From: Burkholderia sp. 8Y
GTDB lineage: Bacteria > Pseudomonadota > Gammaproteobacteria > Burkholderiales > Burkholderiaceae
Direction: 5' to 3'
Length of the DNA: 64,000 bases
Assembly (NCBI RefSeq): GCF_902506145.1
Contig: NZ_LR733519.1
Location: 716,582-780,581, forward strand
Part shown: positions 37,417-46,284 of the stretch, piece after piece
How the letters are laid out: every line of letters starts with the position of its first letter
Position numbering within the stretch: the stretch's first letter is position 1
Notes under the pieces: model-generated
Told to the model about the DNA's origin: nothing
Seen by the model: the letters and a program-made list of their open reading frames with translations, nothing else
Databases searched by the model: none
Translations under genes and position numbers: made by a program

Positions 37417-38613
37417 ATGCAAGCTCACGACGACGCTTCACTCTTTGCGCCTCGCCGCGTTTCGAGCAATCCCGCCCGGGCCCTCGATCGCCGGACATTT
37501 CTCGCGATGATGCTGGCTTCGGCCGGCAGCGCCGTGCTTGCCGGCTGCGGCGGCGGAGGCGGGGGAGCCAGCGAAGCACCGGTTGCGGGCACAGCCAGCG
37601 CCGCGACGAACTCGACAACGCCGACGTCGGCTGGAAGTACGTCGAGCGCCAACACGGCCACGCAGCAAAACACGTCCGCATCGCGCGGTCTGTTCTACGG
37701 CATCAACGGCCACATGGCGTATGGCGACGGCATCTACCGGACCATGTCGCCCGCCGCGCAGCTCGCCATTTTGCAAGACCTCGGCGTGACGAACTATCGC
37801 TGCGACATCGCGGGCGGCGGCATGGCGGCGACGCTCGCCAACGCATTGAAGGGACCATTCGCGAACAGCGGAGTGTCGATACTGCCGGTCTTGAATCCAC
37901 TCTCCGCGCAGTGGAATCCGCACAGCGCCGAAGCGGCTGCGTACTCGCTCGGTTATGACATGGCGGTGCGTTGCACGCAGCCGCTGAAGGGGCTCGTGAA
38001 ATACATCGAGTGCGGGAACGAACTCGACGTGCCGCTGAAAATCGGCGGCGACGGCAGTTCCACGGCGGACTGGAGCCCGGCCTGCTGGCCGTCGTTTCGC
38101 GGCGTGCTGCGCGGCATGATCGACGGCGTACGCTCTGTCGATCCGGCGATTCAGTGCGGCGTGAACGTCGGCATTCCAATGGCCTACCGCGCGTTGCAAA
38201 TGCTCTGGAACGGCATTTCGCCCGATGGCACGGCGCAAGGCGTGAGCGGCGCGGCATCGCTGAGATGGGACTTCACGACCTATCACTGGTACGAAAGCTC
38301 CGGCGACATTCAGTGCGGCGGCCGATATCACGCGTGCGTCGACGTGCTGCAAGTGCTCAAGGACTCGTTCAATGTGCCGATCTGGCTGACAGAGTGGGGC
38401 TGGTCCGGTGCGAACGACACGCCGCAGCAAGCCGCGTCCTATACCGGCCGCGCGCTGGCGCAATATCACGCGATCAAGGACAAGTACAACATTCAGTCCA
38501 TCATGATGTACGCGGTGATCGATTCCGATTACGGCCTCATTCAGGCCGATGGCGTGACAAAGAATCCGGCATACGGCGTGTTCAAGGATTTCGTGGCGGC
38601 TAACCCGGTGTGA
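37417..38613 (+). CDS. Glycoside-hydrolase-like lipoprotein (Tat-exported)
   Basis: A 398-residue paralogue of the protein at 26015. The N-terminus has the twin-arginine motif DRRTFLAMML and lipobox VLAGCGG, then a Gly/Ser/Thr linker, then FYGINGHM and a GH-A-like barrel with acid/base Glu in IECGNELD and nucleophile Glu in WLTEWGWS. Shared blocks include VLRGMIDGVRSV, YHWYESSGD and YNIQSI. Use of Tat rather than Sec suggests it folds, or binds a cofactor, before export. Substrate unknown; possibly the same envelope glycan as its paralogue. Confidence 0.75.
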   Translation: MQAHDDASLFAPRRVSSNPARALDRRTFLAMMLASAGSAVLAGCGGGGGGASEAPVAGTASAATNSTTPTSAGSTSSANTATQQNTSASRGLFYGINGHMAYGDGIYRTMSPAAQLAILQDLGVTNYRCDIAGGGMAATLANALKGPFANSGVSILPVLNPLSAQWNPHSAEAAAYSLGYDMAVRCTQPLKGLVKYIECGNELDVPLKIGGDGSSTADWSPACWPSFRGVLRGMIDGVRSVDPAIQCGVNVGIPMAYRALQMLWNGISPDGTAQGVSGAASLRWDFTTYHWYESSGDIQCGGRYHACVDVLQVLKDSFNVPIWLTEWGWSGANDTPQQAASYTGRALAQYHAIKDKYNIQSIMMYAVIDSDYGLIQADGVTKNPAYGVFKDFVAANPV

Positions 38614-38854
38614 TGTCGTGTGGTGCCTGTTGGTCCATAAGCGAGCCAGTTCAGGAAGATCCCCGATCCGCAAACAAGTGAGGACGCGCATGCGCGCCGA
38701 GCCATCGGGCGTGCAACGTTCGTACCCGGTAGTTTGTGGAGTGTGGCGTCGGTGCGCCTATCGTGGATGCGTCGGGATGCGCGCCGCGTGCATCAAGTCC
38801 CGCGACTGCGGTCCGGCGATTGCTCGATAAGGCCATTCATACCGGAGCCCTGCT

Positions 38855-39157
38855 ATGAGGCGCATTCTCACCGTTGTACGTCGAGTCGCATGCGGCCTGG
38901 CAATCGCCATTCCGATCAGTTCGCTCGCGCAAACATCGACTCAGCAAGTACCCATGACTCGCGCGCGTGCCCAATGCGAGCTTCGCGAACTGGAGAGCGT
39001 GGGATACAGGCCGTGGGAGGAAGACTTCTACTATCCGCGCAATCTGGAGTTGGCGCAGGCGCGGCTGGCAGCGAAGAAGCGCGCAGAAGGGCTCGAAGGT
39101 GTGGATACGTGCGGGGGCGGGCAGGCGTCTGGTGCGAGCGTTGGGAAGACGCAGTGA
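38855..39157 (+). CDS. DUF4148-like periplasmic protein
   Basis: A 100-residue secreted protein: Sec signal ending SSLAQ, then CELRELESVGYRPWEEDFYYP and LELAQARLAAKK, the pattern of the DUF4148 family that is very common in Burkholderiaceae and of unknown function. CGGAG precedes the ATG. Confidence 0.75.
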   Translation: MRRILTVVRRVACGLAIAIPISSLAQTSTQQVPMTRARAQCELRELESVGYRPWEEDFYYPRNLELAQARLAAKKRAEGLEGVDTCGGGQASGASVGKTQ

Positions 39158-40167
39158 GCATGGGGCGACGCGGCCTTTTGATCGCACCGCCATTGATCCT
39201 GAACGGGAGTCGCACAAGTCATTCAGAATCGCGTAGCGGGCTAGCCGGCTGATTACGCGGTCTGCGCTCGACATATAGAGCGGTCTTTGCCAGAGCGATA
39301 TTGGCATCAAGCGCGAGCGGATGATGCATATCCCGGCGGTTCGTCGGGAGGCAACTTTTTCGATTTATCGATCGTGGATGGGCGCGATGGTCGATCGATT
39401 CCGCGCAATGCCGACGCCGAGCAGCCCGGGCGGCTCGCCTGCAACGCGTCTTCGACAAAGCGGTTCGAGCTTGAACTGCGCAAACGGTCGCCATAACCCT
39501 TTACCGATGTGAACGGCGAACGCATGCGGCATGTGTAGCCAAATCATCGTTGGCACCGCTGCGGCATCGACCATTAAGGTCGTTCGTGCAACGCCTACAG
39601 CGAGGCGAGTTCTGGTCGCCCAACTGCCATTGATTCACTCGCGTCACCGGTTGAGTTCTCGCGCGTTTCTGAAGCAATGAATTGCAGTCGTCGTGGGCTG
39701 GGCTTGTAGATGATGTTTCTTTCGTCATCTCGGACCGCGAAGGACACGCTGTGGTCATGACCGTCCATAGCCAGCATTGCGACGCCCTTGTCGTGATGTC
39801 GCCGTCATACACCCAATCGCGTACCTCGTCAGGTCAGAATCGCTGACATTCGTGGTTATCGCGGCGCTCTGCGTCTCGCTCGACGTCTCGAACGTCCCGC
39901 GTCAATGACATCGCAATCAAGAAAACCACGAGCAACCGGCAAACAGCGCGACCCGGATCTTTTCTTCGCAATGCACTGCTTCTTTCAGCACTGACGTCCA
40001 AATAGCGCACATCTGCAAAAAACCGTCTGTCATCGCGGCGCGACAGCGCGCTCGAACTCGGACAACTCCCATATTACGAGATGTTGATCGCGGGAAAACT
40101 TTCAGGTCGTTTGACGCGGGCATGCGCTCGCGTGCCTGACACCTAGAAAGAAGCGAAGCATCGAATA
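39158..40167. other. 1-kb gap before the haemagglutinin gene
   Basis: No gene is called. A 60-codon ATG frame on the minus strand (39595-39777) reads somewhat like a protein (GHDHSVSFAVRDDERNIIY) but has no clear ribosome site. The right end should hold the promoter of the haemagglutinin gene. Confidence 0.35.
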
Positions 40168-43026
40168 ATGAATAACGGGATTTACAAACTGGTGTTTAGC
40201 CGCGTGCGGCACATGATGGTAGCGGTCGCCGATTTCGCCACGGGACAAGGCGCGCAAGGCGGTAGCGCGACGCAACGCGCGTCGGTCGCCTCGCTCCAAG
40301 ACATCGGATTGAGCCTTCCCATGCGTGCCGTGTCGTTCGCCGCGATGCTGATGCTCGGTACTGCTATGTCGATATCGCACGCGCAGATTGTCGCAGCACC
40401 CGGGTCGGCTGCGCAGGTGATTCAGACGCAGAATGGACTCCAGCAAGTCAACATCGCCAAACCGTCTGCTGCCGGCGTTTCCCTTAACAATTATTCACAA
40501 TTTGACATTCCGTCGAAGGGCGCGATTCTCAATAACTCGCCGACGCTCGTGCAGACGCAGCAAGCGGGGTACATCAATGGCAACCCGAATCTCTCACCGG
40601 GACAATCGGCGGGGATCATCGTCAACCAGGTGTTGAGCAATTCGCCTTCGCAACTGAACGGCTATCTGGAAGTGGCCGGGCAGCGCGCGGAAGTCGTCAT
40701 CGCCAACTCGAACGGCTTAGTGGTGAACGGCGGCGGCTTTATTAACACCTCACGCGCCATTCTCACGACCGGTACGCCGAACTTCGGCGCCAATGGCAGT
40801 CTCGCGGGCTTTAGCGTCAATGGCGGCAACATCACCGTGCAGGGTGCGGGACTGAATGCGACGAACGTCGATCAGGTGGACTTGCTCGCACGCGCGATTC
40901 AAGTCAACGCGGCCATCTATGCCAACAATCTGAACGCGGTCGCCGGCTCGAATCAGATCGACCACAACACGCTGGCGGCAACGCCAATCACAGGCAATGG
41001 TCCTGCCCCATCGGTTGCCATCGACGTGAGCGCGTTGGGTGGCATGTATGCGAACCGCATTTATCTCGTATCGAACGAGTACGGCGTCGGCGTTTCGAAC
41101 AAGGGCGTGCTGGCAGCACAAGCGGGCGACCTAACGCTCCAGTCTAACGGCCAACTCGTGCTCGCCGGAACCACCAACGCGAGCGGTTCGATCAGCGCGA
41201 ACGCCGGGCAGGGCATCAATAACATCGGCACGACCTACGCGCAAGGCAACGTCGTGGCCACGACGAGCGGCGCGCTCACGAACAGCGGGACGATTGCTGC
41301 GCAGAATAGTACGACGATCAACGCGGGCAGCGTCGCCTCGACGGGCACGCTTGGGGCGGGCGTGAACAACAGCGGCGCGGTCGGCAACGCGGGCGACCTC
41401 AACGTATCGGCGAGCGGCCAGTTGACTGCGACGGGCCAGAACGTGGCCGGCGGGAACGATACGCTTTCGGGCAGTGCGGTCACGCTCGACAACAGCGCAG
41501 GAACCACACAAGCGGCGCAACTGGCGCTCAACGCCACGAATCTCGTCAATCATGCGGGAACGATCACGCAGAGTGGCGCTGCCGCGATGAACGTCGCGGT
41601 CTCGGGCACGCTCGACAATTCGGCGGGTGGCACGCTCCAGACGAACAGCACCGACCTGACCTTGTCGCCCGCCACGCTCGACAACGACGGCGGCACCATC
41701 ACGCATGCCGGTAGCGGCACACTGACAGTCAATGCGGGCAACGGCACGGGCGCGCTTTCGAACGCGGGCGGCACGCTTCAGAGCAACGGGCGGATCATCG
41801 CCCAGGCGGGCAGTCTCAACAACGCGGCGGGCGCGATCATCGGGCAGAAGGGTCTGGCTGCCACCGTCAGCGGGGCGCTCAACAATACGAAGGGCAAGCT
41901 GCTGTCGAACAACGACCTGAGTCTTGCGAGCGGTGCAGTGACCAACGATGCCGGACAGATCGGCGCTGGCGCGAACGAAACGATCGTTACCGGCTCTCTG
42001 ACGAACAACGGTGGCTCGATCGTCGCGCCGAACCTCGCGGTGACGACCGGCGGCACGCTCGATAACAGCGGCGGCGATATCGAGGGCAACCAACTCGCGC
42101 TGGCTGCAACCGACCTGCTGAACCATGGCGGCACGATCACGCAATACGGTGCGTCATCGATGGGCATGAACGTCAGCAACGCGCTCGACAACTCGAACGG
42201 CGGCACGATTCAGACGAACAGCACGGACCTGACCGTCAACAGCGGTGGCGTGATTACCGGCAACGGCAATGTAGCCGTCGGCACGTCGGCGCTCGTCAAT
42301 ACGCAGAACGGCCAGCTGAGCGGGTCAAACGTCGAGGTGCAGGCCGATACTGTGGACAACAGCGGCGGGCAGGTTGGAACCTTTAGCGGCTCAAATGGCG
42401 ACATCGCGATCACGACGACCGGCGCAGTTACCAACGCGAACGGACAGATCGGCGCAACACATAACCTCTCGGTGAATGCGGCCACGCTCACGGGTGGCGG
42501 CAGCTACAGCGCGGCCAATGACGTGGCGCTCACCGTACAAGGCGACTTCGCGCCGACGCCGGCTTTCCAGTTCAGCGCCGGTCATGACCTGTCCTTCACG
42601 CTGCCGGGCACGTTCAGCAATGGCGCGCTGTTGGAGGCGGTGAACAATCTCGGAATCAACGCGGGAGATATTCAGAACAGCGGAACGATGATGGCGGGCG
42701 GCACGCTCAGCACGCACTCGAGCACGCTGGAGAACACCGGCGCACTGGTCGGTGGCAGCGTTTCGCTGAACGCGACGCAGAACGTAATCAGCGTGCAGGA
42801 CACGACGGTGTACGCGGGCATCGACTATGGACACGTGTTCGGACCGAATACAGCCTTTCTCGCAGGGACACAGCTCGTCGGCGCGGTGATCGGCATTCGC
42901 GGCGGCGTGCCCTCGAAGTACGCCGGTTTCAGCTACGACTTGTTCGCCGGCACGCCGCTCTACAAACCGGCGACGTTGGATACTTCACGCGTGACCGTCG
43001 GCTTTCAGATGACTGCGCAGTTCTAA
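40168..43026 (+). CDS. Filamentous haemagglutinin TpsA fused to TpsB barrel end (chimeric)
   Basis: A 952-residue open frame. Residues 1-30 (MNNGIYKLVFSRVRH) are an extended signal peptide region; the signal ends SISHAQ near residue 74. The TPS secretion domain follows with NYSQFDIPSKG, the NPNL motif and VVIANSNGLVVNGGGFIN. Residues ~300-870 are beta-helix repeats. The last ~72 residues (from VYAGIDYGHVFGPN, base 42808) instead match the C-terminal strands of a ShlB/FhaC-type TpsB transporter, ending TVGFQMTAQF with terminal Phe. The gene thus looks like a deletion fusion between tpsA and a following tpsB. The TpsA C-terminus is missing and no complete TpsB is in the window. Confidence 0.85.
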   Translation: MNNGIYKLVFSRVRHMMVAVADFATGQGAQGGSATQRASVASLQDIGLSLPMRAVSFAAMLMLGTAMSISHAQIVAAPGSAAQVIQTQNGLQQVNIAKPSAAGVSLNNYSQFDIPSKGAILNNSPTLVQTQQAGYINGNPNLSPGQSAGIIVNQVLSNSPSQLNGYLEVAGQRAEVVIANSNGLVVNGGGFINTSRAILTTGTPNFGANGSLAGFSVNGGNITVQGAGLNATNVDQVDLLARAIQVNAAIYANNLNAVAGSNQIDHNTLAATPITGNGPAPSVAIDVSALGGMYANRIYLVSNEYGVGVSNKGVLAAQAGDLTLQSNGQLVLAGTTNASGSISANAGQGINNIGTTYAQGNVVATTSGALTNSGTIAAQNSTTINAGSVASTGTLGAGVNNSGAVGNAGDLNVSASGQLTATGQNVAGGNDTLSGSAVTLDNSAGTTQAAQLALNATNLVNHAGTITQSGAAAMNVAVSGTLDNSAGGTLQTNSTDLTLSPATLDNDGGTITHAGSGTLTVNAGNGTGALSNAGGTLQSNGRIIAQAGSLNNAAGAIIGQKGLAATVSGALNNTKGKLLSNNDLSLASGAVTNDAGQIGAGANETIVTGSLTNNGGSIVAPNLAVTTGGTLDNSGGDIEGNQLALAATDLLNHGGTITQYGASSMGMNVSNALDNSNGGTIQTNSTDLTVNSGGVITGNGNVAVGTSALVNTQNGQLSGSNVEVQADTVDNSGGQVGTFSGSNGDIAITTTGAVTNANGQIGATHNLSVNAATLTGGGSYSAANDVALTVQGDFAPTPAFQFSAGHDLSFTLPGTFSNGALLEAVNNLGINAGDIQNSGTMMAGGTLSTHSSTLENTGALVGGSVSLNATQNVISVQDTTVYAGIDYGHVFGPNTAFLAGTQLVGAVIGIRGGVPSKYAGFSYDLFAGTPLYKPATLDTSRVTVGFQMTAQF
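41521..41661 (+). repeat. Haemagglutinin internal repeat, copy 1
   Basis: Encodes LALNATNL...TNSTDLT (47 residues). It recurs 573 bp later with about two-thirds identity, reflecting duplication inside the beta-helix. Confidence 0.7.
42094..42234 (+). repeat. Haemagglutinin internal repeat, copy 2
   Basis: Encodes LALAATDL...TNSTDLT, the second copy of the 47-residue unit at 41521-41661. Confidence 0.7.
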
Positions 43027-43032
43027 GGAAGT

Positions 43033-43350
43033 TTGAGTAATGGTGGTCGTGCCGGCGGCAGCACAGCAGGCGTGAGCAACGCGAGCGGCGCATCGGTCAA
43101 TGGCGCAAGCAGCGCGTCGACTCAAGCGGCGAGTGGCAACGGCGCGACCATCAACGCGCCGCAATCGGTCGCGGGACCGGCGGGCGCGTTGAACATTCCG
43201 TTGCCGACGAACGGGCTGTATCACTACAACACGTCGCCGAACGCGGCGTATCTGATCGCCACCGATCCGCGCCTGACGAGCTACACCAGCTTCATCTCGA
43301 GCGACTACATGCTCCAGGCGCTGAACCTGGCGACGACAAACCGTTGCTGA
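43033..43350 (+). pseudogene. Fragment of a haemagglutinin (TpsA) middle region
   Basis: A 105-codon frame with no ATG. Its second half (NIPLPTNGLYHYN, YLIATDPRLTSYTSFISSDYML) is the conserved middle block of large filamentous haemagglutinins, normally internal to proteins of thousands of residues. It lies 6 bp after the chimeric gene in another reading frame and stops soon after, so it is a remnant of the same or a second tpsA gene. Confidence 0.75.
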
Positions 43351-43466
43351 AACCACGAGACAAAGATTAACGCAAAAGAACGCGCCACTGAGCGTAAACA
43401 CCTAAAAGACAGATCATTGAGTAAGTTATCCTAGCGTCGATACGACTCGCTCGAGAATATTGCAAT

Positions 43467-44162
43467 ATGATGAACAGCTTCGATTCGGCTATCGAAACCT
43501 ATTTGTCGAACCTTCACCTCGGTCACTTCGCAACGGTATTCATAGAAAACGTCGCCGACCTTTCCCTGTTCAAAGGGCTCGTGCTTATCCCCGTGCTCTG
43601 GTGGATGTGGTTCCAACAGGACGAACGCCGCGAATGGCGGCGAGAAATGGTTCTCGCGACGCTTATCAGCGGCCTCGTGGCCCTAATGGTCGGAAGGCTG
43701 CTTAGTCAATCGCTGCCGTTCCGAGTGCGCCCCATCTACAGTGCCGAACTGCATTCGCACTTCGCAGCGAGCGATATCAAAGACGCACAGCTATCGAACT
43801 GGAGTTCATTTCCAAGCGATCACGCCATGCTCTGGATGGCCATCGCGACCGGCATTTATCTCGTGTCCCGTGTCATCGGTGTGGTGGCGATTCTCTATAC
43901 CCTCGTGTTCATTTGCGTGCCGCGCGCCTATCTCGGCTTTCACTATCCCACCGATTTGCTCGTCGGCGCCGCTCTGGGCATCGCAATTACCTACGTCTTG
44001 ACGCGCGATGCGATCCGGGTTCGCTACGCGGCGCCCGCGCTGCGATGGATCGAACGGTGGCCCGGCCCTTCGGCAATGTTGGCCTTCATCGTATGCGTCG
44101 AACTCGTCACGCAGTTCGACGAACTACGCAGGCTGGCGGGCAGTGTGCTCAAGCATCTTTAA
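43467..44162 (+). CDS. PAP2-superfamily membrane phosphatase
   Basis: A 231-residue inner-membrane protein with about six helices and the PAP2 signature: SFPSDHAMLW (motif 2) and RAYLGFHYPTDLLVGA (motif 3, His nucleophile). The first motif is only partly visible (VGRLLSQSLPFRVRP). Such enzymes dephosphorylate undecaprenyl diphosphate or other lipid phosphates. No strong ribosome site precedes either ATG (43467 or 43470). Confidence 0.85.
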   Translation: MMNSFDSAIETYLSNLHLGHFATVFIENVADLSLFKGLVLIPVLWWMWFQQDERREWRREMVLATLISGLVALMVGRLLSQSLPFRVRPIYSAELHSHFAASDIKDAQLSNWSSFPSDHAMLWMAIATGIYLVSRVIGVVAILYTLVFICVPRAYLGFHYPTDLLVGAALGIAITYVLTRDAIRVRYAAPALRWIERWPGPSAMLAFIVCVELVTQFDELRRLAGSVLKHL

Positions 44163-44208
44163 GCAGGCGTTCCGGTGCGGGGCTGCGAGCATGTCGGTGG
44201 TCGGTTCG

Positions 44209-45087
44209 TCATGGTTTGTGTGTCGTCATCGCTTCGATGAGACGGGCTCTCATCCGGCCGAAAGAATGTGCGAGCGATGCGATCTCGTCGCCGCCGCTGC
44301 TCGGGAACGTGGCGACGTCAACATCGCTCAGGCTCGCGCGGTCCGCAGCACGCGACAGCGCAGCGAGCCGCCTCGTCACCATGAAGTTCACCAACACATT
44401 CAGCGCGATTAGAGCGCAGGCAAACACGGCGGCGAACGAAATCATCACCGTGCGCCAGACGCTTCTTGCCTGTTCGAGCGGCAGCGACATCGGCACCGAG
44501 ACGAACTGCGCGCCGATCGTTTCATGCAAGGGCCAGCCAAATCCGTTCGCCGGTCCGTATTTGTCGAGCACCGTGCGCGGCGCTTCCGAAGGCGTGCTGT
44601 GGCACTGAAGGCATGCACCGGAGTCGATGCGCGTGGGGCGCGCGATGTACAGGCTGAGACCGAGCGGTGTAGCGCGCTCGCCGGTCACCTCATGCAACTC
44701 GGGATGGTCATGCAGCCGACGAATGACATCGTTTTCCCAGTCGGTCGCGCGGTCGCGCGGATTGGTCGGATTGAGCATCGCATGCTTGTAAGAGAACCCC
44801 GGCAGTTTCTTTTCCAGCGGAAGCAGGCTTTCTATCGCCGAATAAGCAGGGATTGACTGCGGCACGAACGCATATCGGATCTGCGTCGACAGCAGCGGTG
44901 TCACCTGCTCGGCCGTGTAGTTGTGTACCGCAGTGGCCGCTTCGATCATCAGGCTCGCGTCTCCGATCGTCGTCTGCGCGGCACTGTTCTGCAACGCCCG
45001 GTCGACCAGAATTCCGGTCACGACGTATCCCGCGCCAAACACAGCCAGGAAGGCGAGATTGAATTTCGCGGTCAGAGAGAGATTCAT
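44209..45087 (-). CDS. DUF3365 (Tll0287-like) c-heme sensor with HAMP
   Basis: A 292-residue membrane sensor. Two helices (residues ~8-28 and ~213-238) flank a periplasmic Tll0287-like domain with one c-type heme motif CLQCH (Cys159, Cys162, His163). A HAMP domain (residues ~238-288) ends the protein, with no kinase or cyclase attached, so any output must come from a partner. It is 57 bp after the FecR-domain gene and surely co-transcribed with it. Confidence 0.8.
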   Translation of the reverse strand: MNLSLTAKFNLAFLAVFGAGYVVTGILVDRALQNSAAQTTIGDASLMIEAATAVHNYTAEQVTPLLSTQIRYAFVPQSIPAYSAIESLLPLEKKLPGFSYKHAMLNPTNPRDRATDWENDVIRRLHDHPELHEVTGERATPLGLSLYIARPTRIDSGACLQCHSTPSEAPRTVLDKYGPANGFGWPLHETIGAQFVSVPMSLPLEQARSVWRTVMISFAAVFACALIALNVLVNFMVTRRLAALSRAADRASLSDVDVATFPSSGGDEIASLAHSFGRMRARLIEAMTTHKP

Positions 45088-45144
45088 GACTGCTCCACAC
45101 GATCGATCTGCAAACGCGGCAGTGCTTTTTCGCGCATAGGCGCT

Positions 45145-46200
45145 TCATTGCCCATGAATGTCCTCCGTTGCCGGATCATCGTCATGGCGCAACGCGGTGT
45201 CGCTTTCTTTGCGCGATGCAGGCAGCGTCTGAGCATGGGCTTTGTGCCGTGTCGCCGGCGCCTGCGGCGGCGGGTGAAGAATCGGGCGCCATTCGGGCAG
45301 AGTATTCAAATGTGCATCGATCTGCGCGCGAAAAGACGCCGACTTGAGCCGGGAAGCGAAGCGTGTGACGAACGTCTTGCGCTCGCTCACGTCGCTCGCG
45401 AGCCAGTCGGAGACGTCGTCGTAGTCCACGGGGCGCACAGGTGCCGCAAGGTCTTGTCTGCTCGTGATGTGGTCCGATAGGCCGACGAGGGCATCGCGGA
45501 AAGGCGGAGGCAACGCACCGACGAATTCTGCCGACGGGCGCGCTTGCGTGCGCAGCGATGTGTCCGCATCTCGTTCGACGTACTGGCCAGCGCCAAGCGT
45601 CTGCATGAACTGGCTGCCGCGGACTGTGCGCTCGATTGCGTCGTCGCCGATCTCGGCGAAGAGTGCGATGCGTTGAGCCGTGGCCATCGCGACAAGCGTC
45701 CACGCACCATCGCGTGTGGGCCGGATGTTTAGGCCCGGAAGCTCGATCGAAACCGGCTGTTGCCGCGCGATGCTGACCATGCAACTCGTCTTGAGCCAGC
45801 CGGATAACATCGAAATCCGCGTTAATCCTGCCGGCGCATGTTGCTGCATCGAACGGCTTGTCAGAAGAAGTTGTGTCTGCGGGCCCAACGCAATGAGCGT
45901 CCCCGTGCCGTCCTCGATTTGCGCCGCCTGGCCGGTGTCCGTCTTGACGATGTCGCCGTCGCGCAGCTTCACGCCCGCGCCCGCGCGATACAACGAAGCG
46001 CCACGAATGACCGACACGGGGTTTTCGGCAAATGTGATCAGAATGTCCGCACGAGCGAGCGAAACCGCGCATGTCATGATCGCCAATGCACCGCTCATGC
46101 CTGCGCGCCGCACTGTGGCCGCGCATATCAGAGAGAAACGGCATTCGAATGGCATTGGCAGCGTCCGTTGCGACGGTGTTTTCGACATGATGTACCGCAT
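45145..46200 (-). CDS. Secreted FecR-domain protein
   Basis: A 351-residue protein. An N-terminal signal (ALAIMTCAVSLARA) precedes a FecR domain with VIRGASLYRAGAGVKLRDGDIVKT and a typical YVE-like end at AGQYVERD. The tail is Pro/Ala/His-rich. This is the anti-sigma-free, periplasmic form of FecR found beside sensors. Start at 46200 is uncertain: in-frame ATGs at 46188, and nearer the signal peptide, are alternatives. Confidence 0.75.
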   Translation of the reverse strand: MRYIMSKTPSQRTLPMPFECRFSLICAATVRRAGMSGALAIMTCAVSLARADILITFAENPVSVIRGASLYRAGAGVKLRDGDIVKTDTGQAAQIEDGTGTLIALGPQTQLLLTSRSMQQHAPAGLTRISMLSGWLKTSCMVSIARQQPVSIELPGLNIRPTRDGAWTLVAMATAQRIALFAEIGDDAIERTVRGSQFMQTLGAGQYVERDADTSLRTQARPSAEFVGALPPPFRDALVGLSDHITSRQDLAAPVRPVDYDDVSDWLASDVSERKTFVTRFASRLKSASFRAQIDAHLNTLPEWRPILHPPPQAPATRHKAHAQTLPASRKESDTALRHDDDPATEDIHGQ

Positions 46201-46284
46201 ACCGTTTGCTTCAGTGTCTCGCTGACCATAGCCGCTGCACAGTGAATTCGCGTGGGCGCGAAGCTTCCTGACTGACGCCGCCCG

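Noticed and set aside
39595..39777. 60-codon minus-strand frame
   Set aside because: Some protein-like text, but no ribosome site and no family that I could support.
41131..42144. Open frames antisense to the haemagglutinin repeats
   Set aside because: Repeat-derived Arg-rich translations with no start context.
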